Shown: positions 37,403 through 52,600, counted from the stretch's first letter. The stretch is 64,000 bases of DNA from Panulirus ornatus (GCF_036320965.1 NC_092232.1:54632482-54696481); one strand, 5' to 3'. Translations and numbers: made by a program. Notes: generated from the letters alone by a model not told the origin.

Positions 37403-40400
37403 CATTATTATTATTATCATCATTATTATCATTATTATTACTATTATTATCATTATCATTATCATTGCTATTATTATCATGTCAGAGGAAATAAGCGAAA
37501 ACATTCTTGCATGTGGTGAAGGAACTGAAGGTGAAAAAAGATGGAGGTAGCTGAAAATTCTCCAACAGGAAAGTATGCATATCAATACTGAAGAGACAAA
37601 AATTACATTTTTAAAGAGACAACTCAAGAAATTAACCCAAATATCAAAAGAATTCTTAAAAAAAGAAATAAAGTAATCATGTATGAGTTCTGGTATTATT
37701 TCTGTAACATAATGATGAGAAAATGAAGTTCAGTCGTGTCAGACGGATGCTTAGTAAGACTTTGCTGATTAAAAAGGATCGATGACACGATAGATGACAT
37801 GATAGATGACACGATAGATGACATGATAGATGACACGATAGATGAAAAGAAAGACGACCACTCAAGCGATGAGGAACATGCCTGACCAAAGTGGTAGTGA
37901 GTCAGTAAACGATTTCCCTGCACAAACAACGGTGGGTGAGTGAGGACCGGCAAGACGGAAGGAGCGATCTCATAAAACATGTCACACAACGAGAGAGTAC
38001 ACACACACACCTCCCCTACCCTGACAACAGTGGATGAGGCATCAGAGGGATAGGAAATACTATGATAACGATTACCAGAAAGCCGGAGAAAAGTGTGGAA
38101 TACATGGAAGTGATCCAGTCTACTATATAATCAAGGTAAACCTTTTCTTGAGAATCAACCGAGCATATTTGGACGTTTAGATGGTGAGGTCAATGTTTTT
38201 GTCAAGGAAACATTCGAAAAACTTGTATAAAAGATGTTAAACTAAGACTTGAGTCATCTGATTTCACTCATGGTAATGGATAAAAATTCATGGGCAAACA
38301 AGTGACCTCGAATGAGGCGAAGTACTTCATTTTCAACAAAATTGTTAACATATGGAATGACCTGCCACGTAGAATTTCTAAAAGCGATGCTGTAGACACG
38401 TTTGAGAACAGACTTGATAATTTGTTTGCTTCAAGTCCACGACTTGCGTTATGTGCGCCTCCATTATCAAACTGACAATTGGCAGGTTATTCTCACTGAA
38501 TCATCTGTATACCACCTAACCTTCACCATACAAATATGCGAGTTGCTGGTATCTCCTACCGTCACAAACAACCTCGAAAGAACCCAGGCAGGAGTCTGCT
38601 TGCATTCCTTCGTATGATCATCTCCATCATGGAGGAAGTGATCCTGCAATGACCACATACGATGTATGGGTGCCAAAGCCTCAGCTGAGGTTATCAAGTA
38701 CACCACCAAACAAATGAGAGACACTGATCCCATCCATAGAGCAGCACTACACTGAACGCCAGTTGCTGGACTTCAGAAATGTGTTTAATCTTGGATCAGT
38801 GTTTTGCTTTGGCAGGCGTCTACACAACGCACGAAAAATGAACAATACCGTTGTTTAGTTCAGTGGTAGACTACCCACCCTCCACCTTCCTTAAAAGTCG
38901 GAAGGAGTTATCTTTGCTCATCATACGTCGTCCACAGGAATTCCTCCTGCGCTGAATCAGCAGGTAATGAAGTGTGTAACAACTCCACATATCCCCCAGC
39001 GACCAGAGAGCCAGCTAACACTATGTAGCGGTAACAGAGCAATATCGTCCCGTTACAACCTACAACACGTGAACCTTACCACTGGGAACTGAAGTGGGTT
39101 TTTTTTTTTTTTTCTTCTTTCCCCGGCGAACGCTCGAGCTATTGATATTCTGAACAACATCTGAGGGCAAAAAACCGGACCTGCAGAGTAGAGGAGGCTC
39201 AACTCCAGCGGCGCCCGGCCACCATCACCTGGCCTTCGTCAGTGACGTGGGAGACGACCTTCACTCACCTAATCGACTCTTAACTTACAACATTCAACCT
39301 GGGACTTGCCAGACTCGAATGCGTCCCGAGAGATTCGAGACCACGATGTCCTGAAGTCTGGATGCATCCCACACCTTCGTCTTAGCTACAGAGGCCAGGG
39401 AACGAGACGATGTCGGTGATCTCCCAAGCTTCGAGACCATGAGAGTGACCTCGACGAATCCCCAGCCAGGTTCACACAGCCTCGACCCCTTAATAAGTCG
39501 ACCGACACAAGTATGATGAAGCTTCTCCGGGCTACATGTAATTCCGCTGAATCCCACATACATCCCATGTTGGCCCAGGAGGTTCCCTGTGTCCTTAGAT
39601 GATGGCCGCGAGCTTGTGTGTGTGTGTGTGTGTGTGTGTGCACCACATGACCTCACCTGTACGTTAAAGACACGACTGAATCAACAAAAGCCACATAAAT
39701 ATTAATCGAATTATTGTTCCTCAGTTCTTGGTAAATTCAGCTGGAGAAAAATGGACAGGCGAATATGATGTAAAATATCCGTTTCATTTTTCAAACTTTC
39801 TTCAACACATTTCCTTCCAGAGAGGATCGAGATGTATTTCTAAACTTTGAGGGGTAGGGTAAGGAAGACTGAAGTGCTAAAAAGCACCTTTACGTGAACC
39901 ATATGATCTTAAATTCCCACGCTTCCCATGACAGCTCCACACCCCTCCCATGACACCCCTCCCATGATAGCTCCACACCCCTCCCATGACAGCTCCACAC
40001 CCCTCCCATGACAATCTTAACACAAGAGTAATCACAGGAAAATTGTTCGTAGAACTTCTGACACAAGACCTAACACGCAACTAAGGCCAAGTTCTGTTGC
40101 TCCATCTGCAAGACGCCATTTTTAGACAAGTCCTCCTGAAAACCTTGAGAAGATGCAAATGAATCTATGAAAACCATTTCAGGTTCCCCAGAACAGCTAA
40201 GATTTCAAACACTCGGAAAGAACTTGGTCTTCTGAGAATCAATGACAAAATAACTGGTCAACCTTCCGACTAGTATCCGGATGCCTTTAGACAAACGCAT
40301 CCCACGAACAAGAAAAAAAAAAAAAAAAAGAGCCCGCCACAATATCTCCTTAAACGGATGACATTCTTTTAAAACAATTTTTTTTTATTTTTGACGTTGG

Positions 40401-43400
40401 AGCCTCTATTTACGGACAAAAGTCCACATCAAGGCCGGGTCTTAACTGAAATACAGACAGATTATGAAACGGAAATTTCTGTCCTCTCATGTCTTTTAAA
40501 AGACGAGTTTTTCACTTCCTCCTTTCCATTGTCTCTTCTTTTTCCCATTCATTAACCTCCGTATTCCAATTATGACCCGGCCTTGATGTGGGCTTGTGTC
40601 CGTGACTGGAGCCTCCACCGTAAAACAAAACAACACAAGAAAAATGCCACATGACTTCAGAAATTGTTGCTCTTCATAAGCTTGTCCATCTGAGACAGCG
40701 GCTACTCTCTCCTGCCCCGCGAGAAATGAATCCCTTTGAGCCTAGTATTCCATCCTGCCATCCTCACAAACTTCATAGGTTTACAACTTAACTCAGAGGC
40801 CGAGAGGTCGAACATATCGTCCTTATCTACACTGACGCCATCACCACCGCCCACAGTCGCTCAGGAGCACATAGACACATTCTCAGTATCATAAACCACT
40901 ATGGATGGAGCGGACGATGACTTTGGGTCTATCAACTTCTGGTTTACAAAGACGCTCTTATAAGAACTAGAACAAGATTTTCTAGAATTAAGACATGTGG
41001 CTAAAGGACACTTGCCGATCTATCTGACATTAGCAACATCATGCAAAAAAAAAACTTTATATGTATATATACACACACACACACACACACAAACACACAC
41101 ACCCGGTCCTACTAACACAGGATCAATAGATACCGAAAGGGAGTTTGACTCTCCTATTTACAGTAAACACGCAAGATTGAATACCTTAACATCATACTGA
41201 CTCCCCCACACCTGCAACATTATGTACTAGTCATGACGTCAAGTAAGTAAGTTCAGAGATAATTCCTACCATATAATCTGTTAAGGAGATCACAGGACAG
41301 AGGATCTGAACCCATGCTGACGCCTGAATATCAAGAACTGCAGGAAAATGAGACAAAAGGTTAATTAGATTCGAGATGTGGCCATCTTACTCATCCTATT
41401 CCCACCGCCACCATCACCCTCCATCCGCCTCGCTTGACGTAGTCTCTCAACCAAGAAAAAACAAAAGACATTACAGGCAGAACGAAAGCACTTGTGTGTC
41501 TGTCCTTGTGGGCATCCGGGTTCCGGTCCCAACACCGACGGAGCCCAAAGGTCTGTTTTAAAGAAGTCGAAATCCTGGTCTGAAGACGTGGGAGATTGAT
41601 CACCTTATGAGGAAGGAAAAAATAGATTCAGGTATTAATCAATTCCATATTACCCCAACGGGGAACTTCCCCCAGGTGGATTGTCGATCAGAACGATCAA
41701 TACGTGAACTGGGACTGTTCTATGCCTTGTACCGCACGTTCATCCTCAACACCCGTCCCTCTCACATCACTAGAACGATAAGACATGAAGGAACAGCATG
41801 GTGTTCTTTTACCATTTCGAATATTATATAAAACAGGGGTAAATTTCTATTTCTTTACATCGTAAACCTTATCAAAAAATTTACCAATTTCCTGGATAAA
41901 AATTTACCAATTTCTGGACGACATTTGGTGGATGTTACAGTCGATCATCAGAGTGTATATGAGAGAGTTAATGATACATTACTGAAATGAAACACAGGCC
42001 GAATCCGGACTCGTTCATACTCGTAGCCATGACTATAATACATTTGAAAATACTCCGGAAATACAACTCCTCTTCCACATACCGTAGCCAGCAGGAACAG
42101 TATCTGTTTATCACTTCACATTTCATGGTATTGAATACAGTATTGCATATGTACACAGATCCGTAACTCTGTACCACTCACGGTGTCACAGATCCGTAAC
42201 TCTGTACCACTCACGGTGTCACGGATCCGTAACTCTGTACCACTCACGGTGTCACGATCCGTAAACTCTGTGCCACTCACGGACTACGGTCCGCACGGAT
42301 CCGTAACTCTGTGCCACTCACGGTGTCACGGATCCGTAACTCTGTACCACTCACGGTGTCACGGATCCGTAACTCTGTGCCACTCACGGTGTCACGGATC
42401 CGTAACTCTGTGCCACTCACGGTGTCACGGATCCGTAACTCTGTACCACTCACGGTGTCACGGATCCGTAACTCTGTACCACTCACGGTGTCACGGATCC
42501 GTAACTCTGTGCCACTCACGGTGTCACAGGATCCGTAACTCTGTACCACTCACGGTGTCACGGATCCGTAACTCTGTGCCACTCACGGTGTCACGGATCC
42601 GTAACTCTGTACCACTCACGGTGTCACGGATCCGTAACTCTGTGCCACTCACGGTGTCACGAATCCGTAACTCTGTGCCACTCACGGTGTCACAGATCCG
42701 TAACTCTGTACCACTCACGGTGTCACGGATCCGTAACTCTGTACCACTCACGGTGTCACGGATCCGTAACTCTGTGCCACTCACGGTGTCACGGATCCGT
42801 AACTCTGTACCACTCACGGTGTCACGGATCCGTAACTCTGTGCCACTCACGGTGTCACGGATCCGTAACTCTGTACCACTCACGGTGTCACGGATCCGTA
42901 ACTCTGTACCACTCACGGTGTCACGATCCGTAACTCTGTGCCACTCACGGTGTCACGATCCGTAACTCTGTACCACTCACGGTGTCACGGATCCGTAACT
43001 CTGTACCACTCACGGTGTCACGGATCCGTAACTCTGTACCACTCACGGTGTCACGATCCGTAACTCTGTGCCACTCACGGTGTCACGAATCCGTAACTCT
43101 GTGCCACTCACGGTGTCACGGATCCGTAACTCTGTACCACTCACGGTGTCACGGATCCGTAACTCTGTACCACTCACGGTGTCACGGATCCGTAACTCTG
43201 TGCCACTCACGGTGTCACAGATCCGTAACTCTGTGCCACTCACGGTGTCACAGATCCGTAACTCTGTGCCACTCACGGTGTCACGATCCGTAACTCTGTG
43301 CCACTCACGGTGTCACGATCCGTAACTCTGTACCACTCACGGTGTCACGATCCGTAACTCTGTACCACTCACGGTGTCACGGATCCGTAACTCTGTACCA

Positions 43401-46400
43401 CTCACGGTGTCACGGATCCGTAACTCTGTACCACTCACGGTGTCACGAATCCGTAACTCTGTGCCACTCACGGTGTCACGATCCGTAACTCTGTGCCACT
43501 CACGTGTCACGGATCCGTAACTCTGTACCACTCACGGTGTCACAGATCCGTAACTCTGTGCCACTCACGGTGTCACGATCCGTAACTCTGTGCCACTCAC
43601 GTGTCACGGATCCGTAACTCTGTGCCACTCACGGTGTCACGGATCCGTAACTCTGTACCACTCACGGTGTCACGATCCGTAACTCTGTACCACTCACGGT
43701 GTCACGATCCGTAACTCTGTGCCACTCACGTGTCACGGATCCGTAACTCTGTACCACTCACGGTGTCACGATCCGTAACTCTGTGCCACTCACGGTGTCA
43801 CGAATCCGTAACTCTGTGCCACTCACGTGTCACGGATCCGTAACTCTGTGCCACTCACGGTGTCACGATCCGTAACTCTGTGCCACTCACGTGTCACGGA
43901 TCCGTAACTCTGTGCCACTCACGGTGTCACGGATCCGTAACTCTGTGCCACTCACGGTGTCACGGATCCGTAACTCTGTACCACTCACGGTGTCACGGAT
44001 CCGTAACTCTGTACCACTCACGGTGTCACGATCCGTAACTCTGTGCCACTCACGGTGTCACAGATCCGTAACTCTGTGCCACTCACGGTGTCACAGATCC
44101 GTAACTCTGTACCACTCACGGTGTCACAGATCCGTAACTCTGTGCCACTCACGGTGTCACGATCCGTAACTCTGTGCCACTCACGGTGTCACAGATCCGT
44201 AACTCTGTGCCACTCACGTGTCACGGATCCGTAACTCTGTGCCACTCACGGTGTCACGATCCGTAACTCTGTACCACTCACGGTGTCACGATCCGTAACT
44301 CTGTGCCACTCACGGTGTCACGATCCGTAACTCTGTGCCACTCACGTGTCACGGATCCGTAACTCTGTACCACTCACGGTGTCACGATCCGTAACTCTGT
44401 GCCACTCACGGTGTCACGATCCGTAACTCTGTACCACTCACGGTGTCACGATCCGTAACTCTGTGCCACTCACGTGTCACGGATCCGTAACTCTGTACCA
44501 CTCACGGTGTCACGATCCGTAACTCTGTACCACTCACGGTGTCACGGATCCGTAACTCTGTACCACTCACGGTGTCACGATCCGTAACTCTGTACCACTC
44601 ACGGTGTCACGATCCGTAACTCTGTGCCACTCACGTGTCACGGATCCGTAACTCTGTGCCACTCACGGTGTCACGATCCGTAACTCTGTGCCACTCACGT
44701 GTCACGGATCCGTAACTCTGTGCCACTCACGTGTCACGGATCCGTAACTCTGTGCCACTCACGGTGTCACGATCCGTAACTCTGTACCACTCACGGTGTC
44801 ACGATCCGTAACTCTGTGCCACTCACGTGTCACGGATCCGTAACTCTGTACCACTCACGGTGTCACGATCCGTAACTCTGTGCCACTCACGTGTCACGGA
44901 TCCGTAACTCTGTACCACTCACGGTGTCACGATCCGTAACTCTGTGCCACTCACGGTGTCACGGATCCGTAACTCTGTGCCACTCACGTGTCACGGATCC
45001 GTAACTCTGTACCACTCACGGTGTCACGATCCGTAACTCTGTGCCACTCACGGTGTCACAGATCCGTAACTCTGTACCACTCACGGTGTCACGATCCGTA
45101 ACTCTGTACCACTCACGGTGTCACGGATCCGTAACTCTGTACCACTCACGGTGTCACGAATCCGTAACTCTGTGCCACTCACGGTGTCACGATCCGTAAC
45201 TCTGTACCACTCACGGTGTCACGATCCGTAACTCTGTACCACTCACGGTGTCACAGATCCGTAACTCTGTACCACTCACGGTGTCACGATCCGTAACTCT
45301 GTTTAAGCCCAATAACTTGTAGTCCAAACCATCAGACGTTCCTTCGTCAGCTCCAAACGTACACTGGTGGTTGCATCGCCATGATAACCTTTTACATGGA
45401 AACGTTCAGGACAGACCAATGGCTTTGTATTCGTTGAAGACCAATTAATCAATATACCAATAGGCCTTTCATATGATGGCAGAAGCCACACATGTCCATG
45501 GCATAATAAAAAGAAGAGAAAAGAAGTAATATCTAAAATGGAAAAGGAATACACGCCAACGCACAGGTTCAGAGTGAAAGAACCAAAATCATGAAGGATC
45601 GAGGCGAAAAATTAGGTCGGTGATGCCATACAAAAATTCGTCCATTCTATTTTCGCGTCCACTGATTGACTGTTGTTTTCAAAACAAGACTTAATCTTGG
45701 TGGTGATCCAGGCGACGAGGACGGGTCACGTCGTCAACAACCCGAGCTGCTGGACTGAGGGTGTGGGTTGGTGGGCTCCAGGTGGCGAGAACACAGCCGT
45801 TCCAGCTGATGATAAAAGACGCCTTTATGAAGAGCACATCTGCTACGGATGATCATGGCGGTCGACGTGATTGATTTTCAATAAAGGAATTTCTCTTTAT
45901 TCCTTACGACACTGGTTCTCAAACCCTTTTTCTCCCCCGTCACTGAAGGCACCACAGACTCCTTCATCACATTTCACGACGCCTTTATTTCATATCATTT
46001 TCTTTAAACTTTATCGGTAAATTGAAATCACTGAAGGCATTTTTCACCTTATACAGTAGGGGTATAGAACCATTGTCTAAACCTATTATAAAAAACAGAA
46101 AATCTGTCAGATTTGCTCCACAATGTACGAGACGAAAACATGTCACTAGGATAATAGTTATCCACGAGTGAAAACTGCTGTAGCAGTCCTAGGAGGCGTC
46201 TCTACCACCCGGATGGGAATCAAGCCCATAACGTCAGAATTATGTGGTTCTTGATGATAAACACTTTCTCTTTCGGGAAAAAAAAGAGAAAAAAGATAGA
46301 CCTACGGATGGTGACGACATGGGCACTACTGATGGTTAGGTGAAAATGCTTTTGCTACTCAAAGTAAAGAAGGATTTTCTTGTTTCAGATGATCGTGCTT

Positions 46401-46621
46401 ACCCAGAGGGAGGCGACCGTACGATTGCTGTAGTAAGGGTAAACTCTGTCCCTCCAGAAGCTGGCAATCTTAACGTGGGAGGAAACAAGGTTGTCTGTCT
46501 CTCATAATAACGCGTCTCTCCAGAGGGGTCGGGATCCGTGTGAATCTGGCACTTCAGAAGACAAGGGAACTTGCGAGGGTTGGGAGAGCAGTTATGGTGG
46601 TCGTGAGAGGGACTATTTCCC

Positions 46622-46694
<73 letters not shown>

Positions 46695-49600
46695 TATCTT
46701 GTTCTACGTGATGAAGACATGCCACTCCAGCTGGTGTCATAATCCACATAATACTATCATAGATTTAGGCCAAGATCCCACTAATGAGTTCTGAAACCAT
46801 TAACAACAGACTGAAGCCCATATAAAATACACATAAAGGTTGAACGTCTGGATGCAAATGAACAATCAGACGAGGTCAAGACTGTTCGTAAGGTTAGGTT
46901 CCCTTCCAATTGCCCAATAAACCCGACGCCGCTTTTTCTATGCCACTCTTCTTCCTGTTCTCCCACTCGCTTTTTCTCATGTCTTACAATCTGCTAACAG
47001 ACTTGGTTACCCTTTCATTCATCCCTCTATTCATCTATACATCAATCATTCCTTATCCACACCTCTTCTGTAGGATCTTTCATTTCCATTTTTTTCATTG
47101 TGAATGAACTGTATCACAAACGTATATCTAATTGCCCTAGACTGTATATGGACTCTAGTCTCATTCATTCATTTTCTACCTATATGCTTGCTGCAGCGGT
47201 CACAAATACAAATATGATCCTCAAGAGATTCTAATCGGGAACGGATACACATGTTGGCGGGTGAAAAAGTAAAAGCAAAAGCCAAGACTATGAAATGATC
47301 TTAGAAATGAAGAGAAGACTTGATTCAATTAAAAGAAAATCCTCTATACAATCCTTCTGATGTGTGTAGGGTTCACAGGTGCGTCGCAGGTGTGAGGGGA
47401 AACAGGTGTAGCTCAGGTGTAAGATGAACAAGTGTAGCGCAGGTCAGAGATAACGAGGTGTGGCACAATTGTTGCGTAATTACCAGTACCGCCGGTTTGA
47501 CCTAGCTCGGCAAAGAACATGGCAAAGATTACTCAGGTGTGGCGGGGGTGAGCAGGCGTGTAAGATAACTACGCCTGTCAGGAGTGGGTGATCGAGGGCG
47601 TGGACCAAGCCAGACGGGTGCATGAACACCATGTCCTCTACATACTTCCCTCTCTCTTGTATTCAAACTCCACAAAAACCCGAGCGTAGACATGGCTCGT
47701 GGTATGGACGAGGGGCAGTCGGAGGTGGTGGATGGTGTTAGGGGCAAGGTCGTCACTCATATGAAGGGGAGGTGGTGGAGGCGGCTGTGCGTGGTGTTGT
47801 AATGCCACCTTTTCGTTAGTCAAACTTTCACAACCTTCTTCTTTTAACTTCACCCCATCCATATTCCTTATCTTGCAGCATTGTCTGGGGGAATGTTAGT
47901 TGCTGGTGAAGTCTTGGATGAGGCGTTCTGAAGGTTCGAGGTTCGACAGACTAAGCAAGACTACATATTGTTACTTACCGTCTTAGTCTGGTTCCTTCAC
48001 GTGTTACTAAGAGACCTGTGTGTTGACAAGAGTTCCCCTTCTCCTCGAAGCAGGAACAAACCCACTGACCTGATTTATAAGGACCAGACGAGATCAGAAG
48101 GCCCCCACCAGATGGCATATTTGCGGCCACTCCAAATGCAGAACCAGTTCGGCAGCCAAGGTAATGAGACAACAGAAGCAGGTGACACATTTACCATAGC
48201 AGGTAGGATGAGGGGGCTGTCCGCCCTCATTTTTGGCTTCTTCAACACTGCCGCCAGATGATTCAGAACTCTGATATGGGACCAACATTCAACATCATTG
48301 AATCTTCAGTTTTATTCACCATATGAATATACTTCTTGTCATGAATATCCACTTTAACATTTCTCTATGCTATGGCTAACTATTGTACGGTAAGAGAACT
48401 GGTCTGGAGTGGAAGGCATCACCCACATAAGGCTGCAGGTTACCACACCTTAAGTTATCTAAATGTTAAATTAATGTAAACAAAGACTCGTCAATCAACC
48501 CATGTTCGCCGTCTTGGCCAACGCCAAAATCAGGTTATACTTGGTTCACTTGGCCTCCCCGTCATGTATTTATTCATTTCTGTCTGACGTCGTGACGTCT
48601 GAGCTGGATATCATAATCTAATGCAGGTCGGCCAACGTGAACCTGTACCTGAAGTCATCCTCTTTGCTTGAACAGAGTGCGTGAATAATCGGGCACAGCA
48701 ATAGAAAACGTAAAGACGTGTTAGAGATGAAACTGGCGAATGCGACGCTTCCATCTATTGACTTCTCAGTTAAGATGAATCAGGGGGACATGGTACGAAT
48801 ACATGGAGGTAAGAACTCATGATGAATCAGGCACATCACCAGTGGAGGACGAGAGAGGCTGTGGATGACAGCGTCGTCTATCAGTGATGATCCACTGGCC
48901 ACAGGAGGACCAGGGGACCACTCACAGCCAGACTAGTCATCAACCTTGGGCTGTATAAACAGGTGACCTTCCTGTCTTCCGACCTCGCGGCTCCTCTTAT
49001 CACAGGGCGCGGCATGTACGGAATTACTACACCATCAACCATCGTCCCCACCACCCCATCACCAACTTGCAAAACCTTAAGTACCTCATTCATGTTGCAA
49101 CAGTTGAGGAAGGACGCCAACGCGCGCAGCAGCCACCCTGACCCAGCGGGAGGCTACACACACACACACACACACACTCAGAGGCCGCCTCGTCACCCCA
49201 TTAATTAGACCTGTATGGCAGACACCGTCGGAAAGTACGCGGTGCACCTCGCTAGGATTCTGGCTCTGTATGGTAGCTTCTTTGAAGTCTAAACTGTTTG
49301 TAGATGAACTTTTAAACTTCAAACTGGTCGGAGGTAATCTGTGCCTTCTAGAGTAGCAGTGTGTTTGTGTCAGGGCAAGTACATGGTGGTCTACCATTAC
49401 AGGTATGGTGTCCTCGCTTAACGAGATTGTACGAGACTAAACTTCTGGCCGTATGCTTATCAAACAGCAACAAGCCACTGGGCCCTTTCAAGGCTGTTCA
49501 TGATAGTGGAAGATATTAGAAACTCTCAGATTAGTGTGGTAAGAATAAAAGGACATACAGATGTTTCAAGGAGAAAAGCCAGTAAACTACTCGTGTAACT

Positions 49601-52600
49601 AAAGAGACACAAATAATGTTGATTGTGAACTTGAAGCGTACTATTCAGCAAATCTGTTCTTATACGTATATTTGTTACTGCTTTAACTAGTGTCGTTAAA
49701 TCATTTCAGATGTCAACATTCCTGCTGAAGAAAAATCACTTTGCTTCATTCGAGGTAAAACGTTTCCCTACGAGATTATATTCATTACTTAGAGTAAAAT
49801 CAACCGTTAAGAAGTACATTAGATCAAGATCATTGCAGCTTCTGATATTTCTGAATACCTTCATTTGATCATTTCTTAACCGTCTCTTTTCTAAGGTAAA
49901 TAATTTTGTTATTTCGTTGGCTCTCGTAGGATTTGTTCCTCTGTGCGGGCATCAACTTGGCAGCTCGACGCTGTGTTCTCTCCATTATGTCATTGTTTGT
50001 TTTTAAAGGTGACCAAAACTGAAGCCAGTGCTCGAGTTGTGGACATATCAACGACTGGTTAAGAAAATCCTTCTTATGAATGACATTTTTTTTCAGCTTT
50101 AATAATGCTTGTAAACAGTGTTTACTTGGCTTTAGCTCACCAGAGATTATCACTTTAGTCTTTTACCTCAATTAAGTTTTGTAGCCAACAGAATTCCTCT
50201 CGTTTTCAATACAGATATGTAAAACTTTGCGATTGTCGAAATCAAAATTCATTTTGGTTATCAGTTCGGCTATGTTGGTTTGAAGCTCCAGACGTTCAAT
50301 TTCAGCAGTAAAATTCGTTGACCAACTCAGAATCGTCTGCGAATTTCGATATCTAACAATGTAGTCAGTGATTTACGAGTATAAGACAGAGAGAACCTGG
50401 CGCTATGCACACCACTTGTAACATCTAACCATTCAGGGGTCTGGCCATCAATCACTTCTATCTGTTCACGACCAATCAACTGATTTCCCAACCGCCAAAG
50501 TACAACACCATTCATACCATTGCTACTTAAGCTTCTCTTGGAACTTGGATCCGAAACTTAAGCGAATATTTTTTTTTGAAACTCTACATAGATGACATCA
50601 ACTGCTTTGGTATCATCATACATGTTGATCATATCATACTGCAGAAGATATCAAGCAGATTTGTCAGACATAAGCGATTCCTTCGAAAACCATCCTGAAA
50701 ACCTTTTTTTTTTTTTAGTTATTTTTTTAAATGGTTTACAGACTTGAAGCTAATTGGACGATTAGTTCCGGGCAGTGACTTGTTACTCTTTTTGAGCATC
50801 GTTGTTACATCGACAAATCTTTCCTCTGAAACCTTCTCCATAAGAAATGATTTACTGAAAAGAGTAGCCAAGGGATGACTATCTCATTTTTCGCCTCTTT
50901 CACTGTCCTCAGATAAAACTAATCAGGACCTGTTGTTTTATTCATATTTAGTCCATCTTATGCTGATCGTTTGTATTAATTTTCTATGTCAATATGTTGC
51001 ACAACTTTTTCCTCTCTTAACAGTGGGGTTGAATTCGGGACAAGGAGTTGCGTCTTGACCATAGATAAAGACGCAAAAAAGAAAAAATCATGTTTAAGAT
51101 CTTTGTTGTGTCTTCACTATTGAACTAAGTCAATGTTTTCTATAAACAATGGACCAAACAACAATAAAACTCCCTAAGATTTCTTTTGCTATTAGCAACA
51201 TACCCTTCATACTGACGCTTACTTTAATGCATCGGCCCCTTGGTTTCTTTGTGCAAATTTACATAACTAGATTTATCATGATGGATGTTGGCCTCTTTGA
51301 GATTCTCTGTACTTCTCATTCAGGCAACAAGCACTTTATATCATCGGCCTACATTTTGGTTTCTTTTTTTTTCTAAAGTTTGCTTTGCATTAGCATATAT
51401 GGTCCGTCTACTGTTTTGAAAGTTTTACTGAAGCTTTCTCAACGAACGTCTATTTCGTAGTTAGTTAACGGCACCTCCCCATCCAGCATTATTTCTAAAC
51501 GTAAATATTGGCACATCAACAAAGCTGACTGGAACAACTTACAAAAATTCTTTTCTGACTTTCCTTGGGTAAATTTCTGTCTCATGTGGTGATGCTTCTG
51601 TCTCTGCAGGAATGGAAGCATTTGTTCCCTCCTCTTCCAAGATGACATCTTCTTCCAATCATTGGGTCAAGCCGTTCCTGTTCTGAGGCCATTCAGGCAT
51701 ATCGGGCATGGAAAAACTCTCCTTCCTCAGAATCCCATTCATCTTTTAATAACACTTCCCGTTATCATTGCAAGTACGTTACCCGTGAGGCGAAGCGTTC
51801 CTTTGATACAAAGGAAGTGTACTAACCTCTCCTCTTGTTTTCAGCAAAGGACGTCGCTAACAACTTCTGTCGCTCTACCTTTCCTTCCCTTTTCCGTTCT
51901 GACGGTATTATAGCTGTCTCCCCCGGAGACAAAGCAACTCTCCCTGGTTCCCGTTTCTCCTCTAAGTCTACCTTGGATGACTCTAACATTCCTTCACCCC
52001 CTGATGCTCCTCTTACTAATCCTATGCCTCTTCCCGTAATCTCTTTTCATACTGTCCGAAAAGCGATTTTCTCTCTGGACACAAGCAAGGCTTATGATCC
52101 TGATAGCATCCATCCCCGTGTACTGAAAGAGTATACCTCTGAACCTGCACTTTATATATGTTTGTACGTATGAATAGAGCAAGAGTTCTACAAACCCAGG
52201 CCATAACACAACGTCTCGTCCAGCCCAACAACTCGAGCCGGTAAGACCACAGCGACAACGTAACAACTGAAACGTGAGTAAAATTCACATATTAAGCGAC
52301 CAGTGTTATAGCCGTGCACGCCTTGGGTAATCCACGAGAGATGTGAGAGACAAGAGATACAGGAGAAGATAATTCACCAAGTTATTCAAACTCACTAACT
52401 TAGGATGACTACGAGACATTATCGACAGAGGGACGTGTGAGATAAAGAAAGCTTGGGAGACGAACAGAACATAAAGACAGAGGGAGACTGACCTTGCTCG
52501 TCGGGGGCCACGTACTTGGAGAGCATTGCCCGGATAGCTATAGCGCAGGAGTTGACAAGGAGGGCAGCCACGGGAGCTATGTGGAGGAGGAGAGATCACA

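Noticed and set aside
37314..37550. Poly-isoleucine ORF
   Set aside because: It is the (ATT)n microsatellite translated.
42159..45302. Possible CRISPR-like array of 33-bp repeats
   Set aside because: Units abut directly with no spacers, and the setting is a eukaryotic intron; it is satellite DNA.
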